Source: Pedobacter ginsengisoli
GTDB lineage: Bacteria; Bacteroidota; Bacteroidia; Sphingobacteriales; Sphingobacteriaceae
NCBI RefSeq assembly: GCF_030244015.1
Contig: NZ_JASSYX010000003.1
Location: forward strand, 372,001 to 436,000
Direction of reading: 5' to 3'
DNA: 64,000 nucleotides
Shown here: piece after piece, positions 28,166-36,895 of the stretch
Position numbering within the stretch: the first letter of the stretch is position 1
Layout of the letters: the number at the start of each line of letters is the position of its first letter
Made by a program: the position numbers and the translations under genes
The notes under the pieces: model-generated
What the model saw: only the letters and a program-made list of their open reading frames with translations
What the model was told of the DNA's origin: nothing
Databases searched by the model: none

Positions 28166-28636
28166 TTAGGAATGTAACTCGAACACTGCTTCCACCTCTA
28201 CAGGAATATTGTCAGGCAGCGAACCCATGCCCACTGCACTGCGGACGCCGATCCCGTTTTCGGTTCCCCAAACAGCTGCAAACAGCTCGCTGCAGCCATT
28301 GATCACATATGGATGTTTTTCAAAATCCGGTGTACAATTTACCATGCCGAGCACTTTGATCACTCTTCTAATGACATCAAGGCTTCCGAAGTTAGTCACA
28401 ATTGTGGAAAGCATCGTTAATCCAACCTGACGGGCCGCCAGCTTACCTTCGTCCATGTCCATATCCTCGCCTATGCGTCCAACGATCAGGGACCTGTCAG
28501 GCAGTACCGGTCCGTGGCCTGAAAGATAAAGGTATTTGCCGTCTACCAAAAATGGTTTATAAATACCCAATGGTTGTGGTGCAGGGGGCAGCTCAAGGTT
28601 TAAGACTGAAAATGCTTGCTGAGGTGATGATGTCAT
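28166..28636 (-). CDS. RidA family protein (YjgF/YER057c/UK114)
   Basis: 156 residues, RidA-like fold as used in enamine/imine deaminases. The region DGKYLYLSGHGPVLPDRSL and the C-terminal VRSAVGMGSLPDNIPVEVEA fit the long RidA subgroup. In canonical RidA an Arg near the VR(S/A)xV motif is essential; an Arg is present here (VRSAVG). It is first in a probable two-gene operon with the M19 peptidase, which suggests clean-up of reactive intermediates of amino-acid breakdown. Confidence 0.85.
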   Translation of the reverse strand: MTSSPQQAFSVLNLELPPAPQPLGIYKPFLVDGKYLYLSGHGPVLPDRSLIVGRIGEDMDMDEGKLAARQVGLTMLSTIVTNFGSLDVIRRVIKVLGMVNCTPDFEKHPYVINGCSELFAAVWGTENGIGVRSAVGMGSLPDNIPVEVEAVFELHS

Positions 28637-28705
28637 GGCAATATTATAAATTGTATATGTTCAAACTTAACAATTTTATCTAAGTTTGGATAAACCCCTA
28701 ACCAA

Positions 28706-30016
28706 ATGACCATACTGATCGTTGTCGGCTGCATCCTTTTACTGGTCCTGCTCATTACCTGGGCAAGGATCAATCCGTTCATTGCTTTTTTAATCGTATC
28801 CATATTTTGCGGCATTATGCTGGGCATACCGCTCAAAAGCATCACTTCCTCGGTGCAAAAAGGTATGGGGGATATACTCGGGTCATTGGTATCCATCATT
28901 GTTTTTGGTGCCATGCTGGGCAAGCTGGTCGCGGAGAGCGGCGCCGCACAAAAGATTGCATCGGTAATGATGGGTCTGTTTGGCACCAAATATATTCAAT
29001 GGGGCTTAGTCCTGACAGGATTCATTGTCGGCATTCCCTTATTTTACAATGTCGGTTTTGTACTGATGGTGCCGCTTATATTTTCGGTAGTTTACAAATA
29101 CAAACTGCCTGCTGTTTATATCGGTCTGCCCATGCTGGCTGCACTGTCTGTAACTCACGGTTTTTTACCGCCGCATCCCTCGCCTGCTGCGTTGGTACTG
29201 CAGTTCAACGCAAATATGGGACTGACCCTCCTCTATGGAATTGTACTGGCTGTTCCTGCGATTGTACTGGCCGGCCCTGTTTATTCGGGAACTTTAAAGA
29301 ATATGGTATCTGTTCCGCTCAAGGCTTTTATATCAGAAGATCTGCCCGAAAATAAACTCCCCGGCGCTGCCAATAGCCTGCTCTCTGCACTTCTGCCGGT
29401 GATCCTGCTTGGAGCTGCAGCAATTTACGGATTATCGGAACCTGATGAAAATTTCAAAAGCATAGTCAGCTTTTTGTCTGAGCCAACAATTGTAATGCTC
29501 ATTACGCTTATTGTCACAACTTACACGCTTGGACTGAGGATGGGGAAAAGTATGAAGGACATTATGACTATTTATGTATCCGCAGTTAAAGATATTGCAA
29601 TGATCCTGCTCATCATTGCGGGTTCCGGAGCATTGAAACAAGTTCTGGCCGACAGCGGTGTTAGCAATCAGATCGCTAATGCATTGAATGATCTTCATTT
29701 TGAGCCTTTAGTGCTTGGATGGCTCATAGCGGCCCTGATTCGGGTCAGTGTGGGTTCAGCTACCGTTGCAGGGCTTACCGCAGCAGGCATCATCGCACCG
29801 GTGATGCTGCAGGCACACACCAATCCAAACCTGATGGTGCTTTCAATTGGTGCGGGCAGTCTGATGTTTTCCCATGTAAATGACCCCGGATTTTGGATGT
29901 TCAAAGAATATTTTAATCTGACGATGAAACAGACCATTTTGTCCTGGTCCGTCATGGAGACCATTGTGGCTGTAGTAGGCCTGCTGGGGGTTTTGCTCTT
30001 AAATCTGTTGGTTTAA
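28706..30016 (+). CDS. GntP-family H+ symporter (gluconate type)
   Basis: 436 residues with about 12 membrane helices. GntP family signs: GIPLFYNVGFVLMVPL, THGFLPPHPSPAAL and GSATVAGLTAAGI. Family members import gluconate, other sugar acids or hydroxy acids; in D-amino-acid operons they are found beside RidA and dipeptidase genes. Here it is divergent from the RidA-dipeptidase pair, which supports an amino-acid-like or hydroxy-acid substrate. A TAAGTTTG box lies at 28681-28688, 17 bp before the start. Confidence 0.9.
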   Translation: MTILIVVGCILLLVLLITWARINPFIAFLIVSIFCGIMLGIPLKSITSSVQKGMGDILGSLVSIIVFGAMLGKLVAESGAAQKIASVMMGLFGTKYIQWGLVLTGFIVGIPLFYNVGFVLMVPLIFSVVYKYKLPAVYIGLPMLAALSVTHGFLPPHPSPAALVLQFNANMGLTLLYGIVLAVPAIVLAGPVYSGTLKNMVSVPLKAFISEDLPENKLPGAANSLLSALLPVILLGAAAIYGLSEPDENFKSIVSFLSEPTIVMLITLIVTTYTLGLRMGKSMKDIMTIYVSAVKDIAMILLIIAGSGALKQVLADSGVSNQIANALNDLHFEPLVLGWLIAALIRVSVGSATVAGLTAAGIIAPVMLQAHTNPNLMVLSIGAGSLMFSHVNDPGFWMFKEYFNLTMKQTILSWSVMETIVAVVGLLGVLLLNLLV

Positions 30017-30172
30017 AATCTAAGCTATAACACGGCTTCTTGCCTTTTTTTGATTTTTCATGTAACCTTTTGCCGGTTTAGATCATCTTATAAACAGATA
30101 ACCTAAAATACCACAACAATTTACATATGCTTAAGGATATGCTGAAAGGCGTATGCAGAAAAACTATGCCTT

Positions 30173-32629
30173 ATGAAAATCAAATTATATTCCCTGATTG
30201 CTTTTTTTGCTTTCCTGCTTATGCTTGCCGGGTCTTATGCCCAGTCGCCGGTCAATGATGACGGGGAAATTTCCGGAAAAGTACTGGATGAAACCCAAAA
30301 GGAATTTCCGTATGCTACGGTAAGCCTGATGAACAGTAAAGACTCTACTGTGGTACGGGGAACACTGACCGGTGATAACGGAAGTTTTCAGTTTAAAGAA
30401 GTAAAACCCGGAAATTACCTGATCTCAATTTATGTGGTTGGCTATAAAAAAGCTTTTAAAGGCCCCCTTGCCATTACATCATCCCATAAAAAACACATTT
30501 TGGATCAGGTTCAGCTGACAACTGATGCCCAAATGCTAAAAGGAGTCGACATAGTTAAACAAAAGCCATTAATAGAAAGACAGATCGACAAAACCGTAAT
30601 CAATGTAGAGAACAGTGTGCTGGCTGCAGGAAATTCTGCGCTGGAGGTTTTGGCGAAAGCCCCGGGCGTAACGGTGGATAAAGACGGAAAGATCAGCCTG
30701 AGGGGCAAACAGGGGGTAACTGTTATGCTCGACGGTAAGCCTACTTATTTATCGGCAGAACAACTGGCCAACCTGCTTCGTTCAACAGAGGGTAATGCGA
30801 TACAGTCTATAGAACTCATTACCAATCCTTCTGCCAAATATGATGCGGCGGGCAATTCGGGTATCATTAACATTAAACTAAAAAAGAACCGTAATTATGG
30901 GACCAATGGTTCTATATTGGCCGGAGCCGGATATGGAAAGTATTATAAAGCCAATGGCGGACTCACTTTGAACCATCGTGAAAAGAAGTTCAACGTGTTT
31001 GGAAACTTTGATTACGGGCGCAATAAGAGGTTTGGCGGCACAGATATCATGAGGGTGAACAATACCGCTAAAGACAAAACCTATTTTGATCAGACCAGTC
31101 TGAGTGTAAGGTTTCGGAATAACAGCAATTATAAGGCTGGCATTGATTATTTCATCAACGACAATAACATCATCGGTTTTACAGTCAATGGTTACAACAG
31201 CAACGGAGATAACGCAGCGGATGTATTAACGCTAATTGGTGACAGGCCAGGCAAAACGGATTCATCTGTGGTAGCCAGCAATCCGAATTCTTTTAAATAT
31301 ACAGGCATCACGTATAATATTAGTTATAAAGGAACTCTCGATACAATGGGTCAGGAAATTAGCGTGGATGCTGATTATTCTGAATATATGGGAAATGACA
31401 GGACCAATTTCAACAACAGGTACCTGGATGCCCAGACACAACCGATAAGGGATTATCTGTTCAGAAATGAAACTCCGACGACCACAAAGATATGGGCGGC
31501 AAAATCAGATTACACTTATCCTCTCAATAAAGAAATGAAGCTGGAGCTGGGTTTGAAGACCAGCTTTGTAAAAACAGACAACAATTTTAGGTTTGAGAAT
31601 TTTGAAAACGGAAACTGGGTGAACGACATCAGGCGAAGCAACCAATTTCTATACGATGAAAATATCAATGCGGCGTACGCAAATGTAAACCGGAAATTTA
31701 AAAGCACAACTGTGCAGCTGGGATTAAGGGCTGAACAAACCAATTCGAAAGGCAATTCGATTACAGAAAATAAAATTGTGAACAGGCATTACCTTAACTT
31801 TTTTCCTAGTGTGTTTATCAATCAGGAACTGTCAAAAAATCATGAAATGGGATTTTCTTACAGCAGAAGGATCGATCGCCCGGACTATGGGTCCTTAAAT
31901 CCGTTTATTGATTTTCTTGACCTCTATTCGTACAGATTCGGAAATCCCTTTCTGAAACCGCAGTATACCAATTCTTTCGAGCTTTCTTATTCGTTCAGGA
32001 AAACATTGAATGTAACGCTTGGTCACAGCCACACCAAAGACGTGATGTCTGATGTATTGCTGACCGATACCGCAACAAAAACGATATTTATTTCTAATCA
32101 GAACCTGGCCACACAGGATTCCTACAACCTGAATGTCAGTTATCCTGTTCAGCTTACCAAATGGTGGAGCAGCAGCAATAACCTGAGCGCCTATTACAAT
32201 AAGTTCAAAACACCTAATCTATTGGGAATGCCGTATGAAAGCGGCAAACTTGCCCTCAATGTAAATACCACACAAACCATTACGATCAATTCTTCTACCA
32301 ATGTAGAATGGTCCGGATGGTACCAGACCAGGCAGGTTTGGGGAACTTTATTGATAGATCCCCAATATAGTATTGATCTGGGACTAAGCAAATCTTTCAT
32401 GGATAAACAGATGAGTATTAAACTGGCGGCCAATGACATTTTTAAATTTCAAAAAAGCAGGATCACCAGTACCTTGCCTTCTCAAAACTATGTGATCAAC
32501 GAAAGGTGGGAAAGTCAGGTTTTCAGGATAACCTGTACTTATCGCTTTGGCAGCAGCGAAATCAAGGCCGCCCGCCAGCGATCAGGAAGTTCAGATACAG
32601 AAAGAAGACGCGTCAAATCAGGCGGTTAG
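30173..32629 (+). CDS. TonB-dependent receptor-like outer-membrane protein (CarboxypepD-reg + plug + beta-barrel)
   Basis: 818 residues. Signal peptide 1-23, a carboxypeptidase-regulatory-like beta domain (about 30-115, starting GEISGKVLDETQKEFPYATV), a plug domain (about 130-230, with VTVDKDGKISLRGKQGVTVML) and a large barrel ending in FRITCTYRFGSSE. The tail is a Lys/Arg/Ser-rich extension of about 25 residues after the last strand. It belongs to the outer membrane beta-barrel family common in Bacteroidota; no SusD partner is present, so it is not a classical SusCD pair. Substrate unknown. Confidence 0.9.
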   Translation: MKIKLYSLIAFFAFLLMLAGSYAQSPVNDDGEISGKVLDETQKEFPYATVSLMNSKDSTVVRGTLTGDNGSFQFKEVKPGNYLISIYVVGYKKAFKGPLAITSSHKKHILDQVQLTTDAQMLKGVDIVKQKPLIERQIDKTVINVENSVLAAGNSALEVLAKAPGVTVDKDGKISLRGKQGVTVMLDGKPTYLSAEQLANLLRSTEGNAIQSIELITNPSAKYDAAGNSGIINIKLKKNRNYGTNGSILAGAGYGKYYKANGGLTLNHREKKFNVFGNFDYGRNKRFGGTDIMRVNNTAKDKTYFDQTSLSVRFRNNSNYKAGIDYFINDNNIIGFTVNGYNSNGDNAADVLTLIGDRPGKTDSSVVASNPNSFKYTGITYNISYKGTLDTMGQEISVDADYSEYMGNDRTNFNNRYLDAQTQPIRDYLFRNETPTTTKIWAAKSDYTYPLNKEMKLELGLKTSFVKTDNNFRFENFENGNWVNDIRRSNQFLYDENINAAYANVNRKFKSTTVQLGLRAEQTNSKGNSITENKIVNRHYLNFFPSVFINQELSKNHEMGFSYSRRIDRPDYGSLNPFIDFLDLYSYRFGNPFLKPQYTNSFELSYSFRKTLNVTLGHSHTKDVMSDVLLTDTATKTIFISNQNLATQDSYNLNVSYPVQLTKWWSSSNNLSAYYNKFKTPNLLGMPYESGKLALNVNTTQTITINSSTNVEWSGWYQTRQVWGTLLIDPQYSIDLGLSKSFMDKQMSIKLAANDIFKFQKSRITSTLPSQNYVINERWESQVFRITCTYRFGSSEIKAARQRSGSSDTERRRVKSGG

Positions 32630-32649
32630 CATTTAATTTGAAAAAAGAT

Positions 32650-32680
32650 TTTGTCATTCAAAAAAAGACACTACATTTGC
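32650..32680 (+). promoter_or_regulatory. Promoter of tRNA-Phe
   Basis: TTTG (32650-32653), 18-base spacer, TACATTTG (32672-32679) and C. Strong match; the tRNA begins 19 bases downstream. Confidence 0.8.
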
Positions 32681-32698
32681 AATCCCAAACGGGAAGTA

Positions 32699-32771
32699 GG
32701 TACGGTAGCTCAGTCGGTAGAGCAATGGACTGAAAATCCATGTGTCGCCGGTTCGATCCCGGCCCATACCA
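32699..32771 (+). tRNA. tRNA-Phe (GAA anticodon)
   Basis: 73-nt cloverleaf without encoded CCA. D arm GCTC/GAGC, anticodon stem ATGGA/TCCAT around loop CTGAAAA (anticodon GAA), T arm GCCGG TTCGATC CCGGC. The acceptor stem GGTACGG / CCATACC has a C5-A68 mismatch. Promoter upstream (32650-32680), terminator downstream (32782-32817). Its 3' two-thirds are repeated at 42546, which marks this gene as the insertion site of the island to the right. Confidence 0.95.
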
Positions 32772-32901
32772 CACTTAGATGAAAGGCCTTTTTTGAAAGA
32801 AAAAGGCCTTTTTTTTTGCATTTAAACGCTATATTTGGTTCGATTTCCATGTCAGTCTGCTCAGACTTAGATTACGAGTTAAACAGGTTTTTTTGTTTAA
32901 T
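32723..32901 (+). repeat. Left direct repeat of the island (att-like)
   Basis: From the anticodon arm of tRNA-Phe through 130 bp of downstream DNA, this segment matches 42546-42701 in the same orientation. Differences: three substitutions (T/G after CCATG, A/G in GCATTTAAAC, A/C in TTAGATTACG) and a 23-base gap that removes most of the terminator hairpin on the right. The match stops at GTTTAAT on both sides. Size (179 and 156) exceeds a normal att core, so the incoming element seems to have brought its own copy of tRNA flank. Confidence 0.9.
32782..32817 (+). terminator. Terminator of tRNA-Phe
   Basis: Stem AAAGGCCTTTTT (32782-32793) with AAAAAGGCCTTT (32800-32811), six-base loop, T-run to 32817. 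Lies ten bases after the tRNA. Confidence 0.88.
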
Positions 32902-32912
32902 TTACCGATATC

Positions 32913-32934
32913 TGTTCCACAAATGTTCCACAAA
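32913..32934 (+). repeat. Tandem 11-bp repeat at island left edge
   Basis: TGTTCCACAAA occurs twice head to tail, 12 bases inside the end of the left repeat. Short direct repeats beside an att core are often arm-type integrase sites; this is inference. The rest of 32935-33108 holds no gene that I can support. Confidence 0.6.
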
Positions 32935-33108
32935 AAAAATGGAAGGAAAATTATATCAAATATATATTCTTTAAACTTGGTTTTGATCTGCTCGTGAAAT
33001 GGCCCATCAGTTGCCCAATAAGTATTTTCACAGTGGTAAAAACTACTATATGTATGATTGCATGTATCCTTTAATAATAGTAAGTGAATAAATGATCTCA
33101 GATTTGTC

Positions 33109-33486
33109 TTATACTTTTGGGCCGGATATTTTTGCCAGGGAAAAAGCCCCTATGGCCATTGTGAGGTCACGCACAGCAACATCTAAATAATTTCCGCTCG
33201 TGAGCAAGGTTATAGCGATCGCGACCAGCCATATGCAGACCAGATAGGCGCCTTTCTGTGGATTCAGGAACACCATAATTCCTGCTATAATTTCAATGAT
33301 ACCAACGATGCTCATAAAGGTATGCACATGTAAAGGTAGAATGGATTTAAGCGCAGGGTTAAGATACTGGGACCAGTCCGTTAAAAGATTGGTAAATTTA
33401 TCTGCTCCGGCAATTATCGGAATCAGACCGTAAGTTAATTTTAATAACCTTTGAACCTTTTTAACAAGTTCTAATTGAGTTTCCAT
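33109..33486 (-). CDS. DoxX-like small membrane protein
   Basis: 125 residues, four predicted membrane helices (about 17-35, 52-70, 80-97, 102-120), a DoxX/TerC-like layout with a buried GADKFTNLL motif near the first helix and a GIIEIIAGIMVFL helix. Members of this family often accompany redox or thiol stress genes. First gene inside the island, divergent from the sigma-factor gene across a 13-bp palindrome. Confidence 0.7.
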   Translation of the reverse strand: METQLELVKKVQRLLKLTYGLIPIIAGADKFTNLLTDWSQYLNPALKSILPLHVHTFMSIVGIIEIIAGIMVFLNPQKGAYLVCIWLVAIAITLLTSGNYLDVAVRDLTMAIGAFSLAKISGPKV

Positions 33487-33522
33487 AATGACTGTTTTAT
33501 ATATTAGAGGTTAGCTGTTAAA

Positions 33523-33562
33523 AAAGGGTTACAAATTATTTCATCGTAGTTTGTAACCCTTT
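33523..33562. promoter_or_regulatory. Palindrome between doxX-like and sigma genes (operator candidate)
   Basis: AAAGGGTTACAAA (33523-33535) and TTTGTAACCCTTT (33550-33562) are perfect inverted copies with a 14-base spacer, centred 67 bp before the sigma gene and 57 bp before the doxX-like gene. Position in a divergent promoter suggests a binding site for a dimeric regulator. No other copy was noticed in the island by eye. A terminator is less likely because no gene ends here. Confidence 0.5.
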
Positions 33563-33609
33563 ACTATCTGATTGCTCTATTTATATATTACTACCCAATC
33601 CGGATATCT

Positions 33610-34254
33610 ATGAATGCATCAATAAGTGACGATCAATTAATACAAAAAATATTGAATGGCGAAAAGCATCTTTTTGAAGTTTTCGTCCGCAAGTTTAATC
33701 AGCAGCTTTACCGGATTAGTATGTCCATTGTTAATGATGAGCAAGAAGCAGAAGATATTATGCAAATCGCCTACCTAAATGCTTATCAAAACTTATCAGG
33801 TTTCAATAATCAATCGAGCTTCAGTACCTGGTTGACTAGAATACTCATCAATGAAAGCATTTTGCATAAAAAACAAAAGATGAACTTGAAAATCAAGGTG
33901 ATAGAAAGTAAATATAAGCACATCGATACTAAAACCCCTTTAGGCAATCTTATGAATAAGGAATTAAAAATAATCCTGGAAAAAGCTGTAGCGGCGTTAC
34001 CTGAAAAGTACAGGATCGTATTCGTCATGCGTGAGGTACATGGCATGAGCACCAATGAAACCATGGAAGCCTTGGACATCGGTGAATCTAATGTTAAAAT
34101 TCGTTTAATCCGAGCCAAAGCGATGTTACGTACCGAATTAAGCAGTTACTGGCAACCGGGACAACTTTATGAGTTTAACCTGGTCCGGTGTGATGTAATT
34201 GTAAAACATGTGATGACCCAAATCAATCTTATCTCTTCGTCTGTACAAGGTTGA
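33610..34254 (+). CDS. RNA polymerase sigma factor, ECF (sigma-70) family
   Basis: 214 residues: region 2 (about 20-85, with AEDIMQIAYLNAYQNLSGF and TWLTRILINE) and region 4 (about 118-170, with ALPEKYRIVFVMREVHGMS and a helix-turn-helix ESNVKIRLIRAK). The C-terminal extension of ~40 residues after region 4 is unusual in length. No anti-sigma gene is adjacent. It could activate the island's genes; that is inference from position. Confidence 0.9.
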   Translation: MNASISDDQLIQKILNGEKHLFEVFVRKFNQQLYRISMSIVNDEQEAEDIMQIAYLNAYQNLSGFNNQSSFSTWLTRILINESILHKKQKMNLKIKVIESKYKHIDTKTPLGNLMNKELKIILEKAVAALPEKYRIVFVMREVHGMSTNETMEALDIGESNVKIRLIRAKAMLRTELSSYWQPGQLYEFNLVRCDVIVKHVMTQINLISSSVQG

Positions 34255-34311
34255 GCTGTTAGATTAGAATCATCCAAGCCAAAACCCCGGAAAATTATGC
34301 TTGTTGCTAAA

Positions 34312-34629
34312 TCATATAATTTTCAAATATAAGCCCTCTAGATTCTCATCAACTTGCATTTGGCACGACAAGCGACAGTTTTTCTCTGTAATGTTATGTT
34401 TCAAAAGAGTAACGGTTTCATTCCTTTCAAAAATGAACCCATTTTCCTTTGAATCTATTTCAACCAGGCATGTAGCACATCTGCCCATTCCTCCGCATTC
34501 TCCAAAAGAATCAAGAAACAGTTTATCTTTTAGGAGTGTCATTAGGTCCCTGTATTCGCCCTTAAATGTGCTAACTGGAGATGTTTTTCCAGATTCAATC
34601 ACAATGAAATTTATAAGTTCGTTTGTCAT
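34312..34629 (-). CDS. 2Fe-2S ferredoxin
   Basis: 105 residues. Plant-type ferredoxin cluster motif ECGGMGRCATC (C-x5-C-x2-C) and a distal Cys in CRLSCQ, with the usual beta-grasp outline. Electron carrier in the cytoplasm. It is the last minus-strand gene of the island's NO/low-oxygen set, convergent with the sigma gene. Confidence 0.88.
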   Translation of the reverse strand: MTNELINFIVIESGKTSPVSTFKGEYRDLMTLLKDKLFLDSFGECGGMGRCATCLVEIDSKENGFIFERNETVTLLKHNITEKNCRLSCQMQVDENLEGLYLKII

Positions 34630-34691
34630 CCCTGAAATACCTGTTAGTTCGATTTATGTGTAAGTCTAGGCCATAATAGTCACCTGCATTG

Positions 34692-35048
34692 TTACTCCGG
34701 TTTTTTATTATCTTCATACTGATGGGCTCTCCGCAGATGTTCGACTAACTTAGAAGAGCGATATCCAAAGCCTGCCCCGTAGCCATTGATCACTAATCCT
34801 TTGACATTATACCTTGAAGAAGAAATGGCATAAACAATGCTCTCATCCGATGGGTCCGTCATGCCTTCAAAACGGTAAACCTCGTCAATCACGAAATCTT
34901 CAGGCGACAACTCTAATGAGTTGTTTTCACAGAGCAGGCATTCCTTTTCTTCATGCAATAAAAAATCTGTCACATAGCCTCTTATAATCAAATCGTTTAC
35001 GGCTTCACTAAGCGTATCATAATTATGTCGTAAGTATTTGTTGTTCAT
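34692..35048 (-). CDS. Conserved Bacteroidota protein of unknown role
   Basis: 118 residues of a family seen in Bacteroidota with opening YDTLSEAVNDLIIRGY and core LSPEDFVIDEVYRFEGMTDP. Databases often label it phosphoribosylpyrophosphate synthetase, but it is too short and has no PRPP-binding motif, so that label is rejected. A CLLC pair (about residue 37) may bind metal or be redox-active. Located between ferredoxin and RIC; a stress role is inferred from context only. Confidence 0.65.
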   Translation of the reverse strand: MNNKYLRHNYDTLSEAVNDLIIRGYVTDFLLHEEKECLLCENNSLELSPEDFVIDEVYRFEGMTDPSDESIVYAISSSRYNVKGLVINGYGAGFGYRSSKLVEHLRRAHQYEDNKKPE

Positions 35049-35087
35049 AATCTTAGGGAATTTGGATCAATTAGTTACACAATTTAC

Positions 35088-35813
35088 TTAGGTACTCTGT
35101 AAGCTTTCCTCAAGGCCAATCGACTTAGGAAACAGAATGTTATTCTCCAGGTGGATATGCAAGTGCAGGTCATCTTCAAATTCTTTTAATAACGAATAAG
35201 TGACTTTATAGGTATTACACGCGTCTAAAGGCGCATGATAACTACCCGTTAATGCATTAATTTTTCGAAAGCGTTCACCTTCTGTATCATGTTCATGCAT
35301 CATCATCCGTATAGGGTGCTGAACACTACCAAAGGCTGCCTGTAACTTTGTTGCAGAGTGCTTTGCCTGTTCCAGTTGACGGATATAGGGAAAAAGTATA
35401 AGCTCTTCTTTTTTCATATGTGCTGTCAGTTCTCCCGCAGAGTCTGCAAACAACTGGGCTATTGTTGAAAGTTCAGGATGGGCCTTCCCATGTACGCTTA
35501 CGATTTTTTCCAAAAAAGTGCTGATTTCCTGAATGCTTTTTTGAACATACCGATGGTGGATTTTTTCTATATAATCTGCTAATAAGTCTAGCGGCCAGGA
35601 ATTGTAATTAACCGATGACCCTGAGTCTTGATCTTTTAGCGATTCAAGATGGGCGATCAAACCGTCACTCTCAATCTGCTTCTGATTACAGGCTTCTTGA
35701 ATAGTCCTGTTGCCGTTGCAACAGAAGTCAATTCCATTCTCTTTAAATACCGATGCGGTCCGGTATTCCCGCGCTACTAATTCACCAATGATGGTTTGTT
35801 TTGTGATATGCAT
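35088..35813 (-). CDS. ric: Iron-sulfur cluster repair di-iron protein (RIC/ScdA/YtfE)
   Basis: 241 residues. N-terminal ScdA_N domain with the signature GIDFCCNGNRTI (about residues 24-35) and a hemerythrin-like di-iron domain with HRYVQ, HMKKEELILFPYI and HDTEGERF ligands. RIC proteins repair Fe-S clusters after nitric oxide or peroxide damage. The frame begins 36 bp earlier, but the family start is MHITKQTIIGEL at 35813. It sits among other NO-linked genes. Confidence 0.93.
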   Translation of the reverse strand: MHITKQTIIGELVAREYRTASVFKENGIDFCCNGNRTIQEACNQKQIESDGLIAHLESLKDQDSGSSVNYNSWPLDLLADYIEKIHHRYVQKSIQEISTFLEKIVSVHGKAHPELSTIAQLFADSAGELTAHMKKEELILFPYIRQLEQAKHSATKLQAAFGSVQHPIRMMMHEHDTEGERFRKINALTGSYHAPLDACNTYKVTYSLLKEFEDDLHLHIHLENNILFPKSIGLEESLQST

Positions 35814-35868
35814 AATATATGGTTTAAAATAACTATTGTTTGCGGTCATTAAAATCTGCTACGGCCCT

Positions 35869-36381
35869 TCATGTCTTAGGCTTACCATTGTTTCCAACAC
35901 CCTCTTTCTTGACCCAGAATTCATCGGAGAATTCATCTTTGAAGCTGTCTTTATGGTCTGTTTCCAAAAACAGGGCAACCCCTTGCAATGTTGACCCGGC
36001 GAGTTGAGTTTCCAGGATGGGAAAAACAATCCGCTCTTCAAAACGGATGTGATTAGCTAGCATATCAACAAGTATCTTAAAGACGCTTGCTTCAGCATTT
36101 GTACTATTTATTTTCTCAATTTGCATGGTAATAGCCAGATGGTCAGTTTTAGCGTGCCGGCAAACGGCGTCATCGATTCTATTAAATAATAATACCTCTT
36201 CGTTTAAAAAATGATCTTTCAGATGTGCATTCCAAAAATAATTGAGGTACTTCTTAAGCCTGACTGTTTCGATCCGTAATTTAAGCCCCTGATTTATTTT
36301 CCAGCAAAATAGCAGTCCCAGATGATGTTCTCTGGATAGTGTTTTCAATTCATTGCTTCTCTTAATAGGTTGATTTTTCAT
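35869..36381 (-). CDS. Hemerythrin-domain protein
   Basis: 170 residues with hemerythrin-type metal ligands: LSREHHLGLL near the start, HLKDHFLNEEVLLF, HAKTDH and HIRFEERIVFP. The four-helix di-iron fold binds O2 or NO in relatives. It lies 55 bp upstream of ric on the same strand and 37 bp downstream of a membrane-protein gene. Confidence 0.85.
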   Translation of the reverse strand: MKNQPIKRSNELKTLSREHHLGLLFCWKINQGLKLRIETVRLKKYLNYFWNAHLKDHFLNEEVLLFNRIDDAVCRHAKTDHLAITMQIEKINSTNAEASVFKILVDMLANHIRFEERIVFPILETQLAGSTLQGVALFLETDHKDSFKDEFSDEFWVKKEGVGNNGKPKT

Positions 36382-36418
36382 GGGAGATAACTGATTTTTT
36401 CCATCGGATTAAACATGC

Positions 36419-36874
36419 TCAAGGGCTCGTATGCCGTGAAAGGTTCTCTTTAATTCCCTGCCAGGCAATCATCAACAAAACAACTGATTTGGTAATGTCG
36501 AACAGAAAAAAAACAAAATGAGTATAGCTTGGAACCTGAGTTTTGCCCTCAATAATCTGGATCGCCCGACTATCCAAAACGGGCAGCAACCAAACAGACT
36601 GCAGGACTAAAATGACGCACATGATCAAGATTAATACAGTTACCAATCGCGAAGCAAAGCGCACAAGCAGACTGATGCCCAGAATAGCTAGAAATGCCCA
36701 CTCAAACGTATTCAGTGCCTTGAAAACAACACGCCCTACCGACAATCCTTCCTGCAGAGTCAATACAGAGAATTTTAAAGGCGCTTCCACAAAACTGATC
36801 GAGGTAAAAAAACCAAGCCAAAATATGGCGATACTGCTTCTGAGTAACTGTAGTCGTCTATTGATAATGTTCAT
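36419..36874 (-). CDS. Four-helix membrane protein of the island
   Basis: 151 residues, four predicted membrane helices (about 12-30, 55-75, 78-100, 122-142). A conserved-looking FFTSISFVEAPLKF motif near the first helix and no Cys. Not recognised as a named family. Similar-sized membrane proteins are seen beside cytochrome oxidase and NO genes in this phylum, as far as I recall; that is weak evidence. Confidence 0.65.
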   Translation of the reverse strand: MNIINRRLQLLRSSIAIFWLGFFTSISFVEAPLKFSVLTLQEGLSVGRVVFKALNTFEWAFLAILGISLLVRFASRLVTVLILIMCVILVLQSVWLLPVLDSRAIQIIEGKTQVPSYTHFVFFLFDITKSVVLLMIAWQGIKENLSRHTSP

Positions 36875-36895
36875 TTCATAGATTTTGATTTCTTG

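Noticed and set aside
34692..35048. Phosphoribosylpyrophosphate synthetase label
   Set aside because: 118 residues with no PRPP or ATP-binding motif; the label is a database carry-over.
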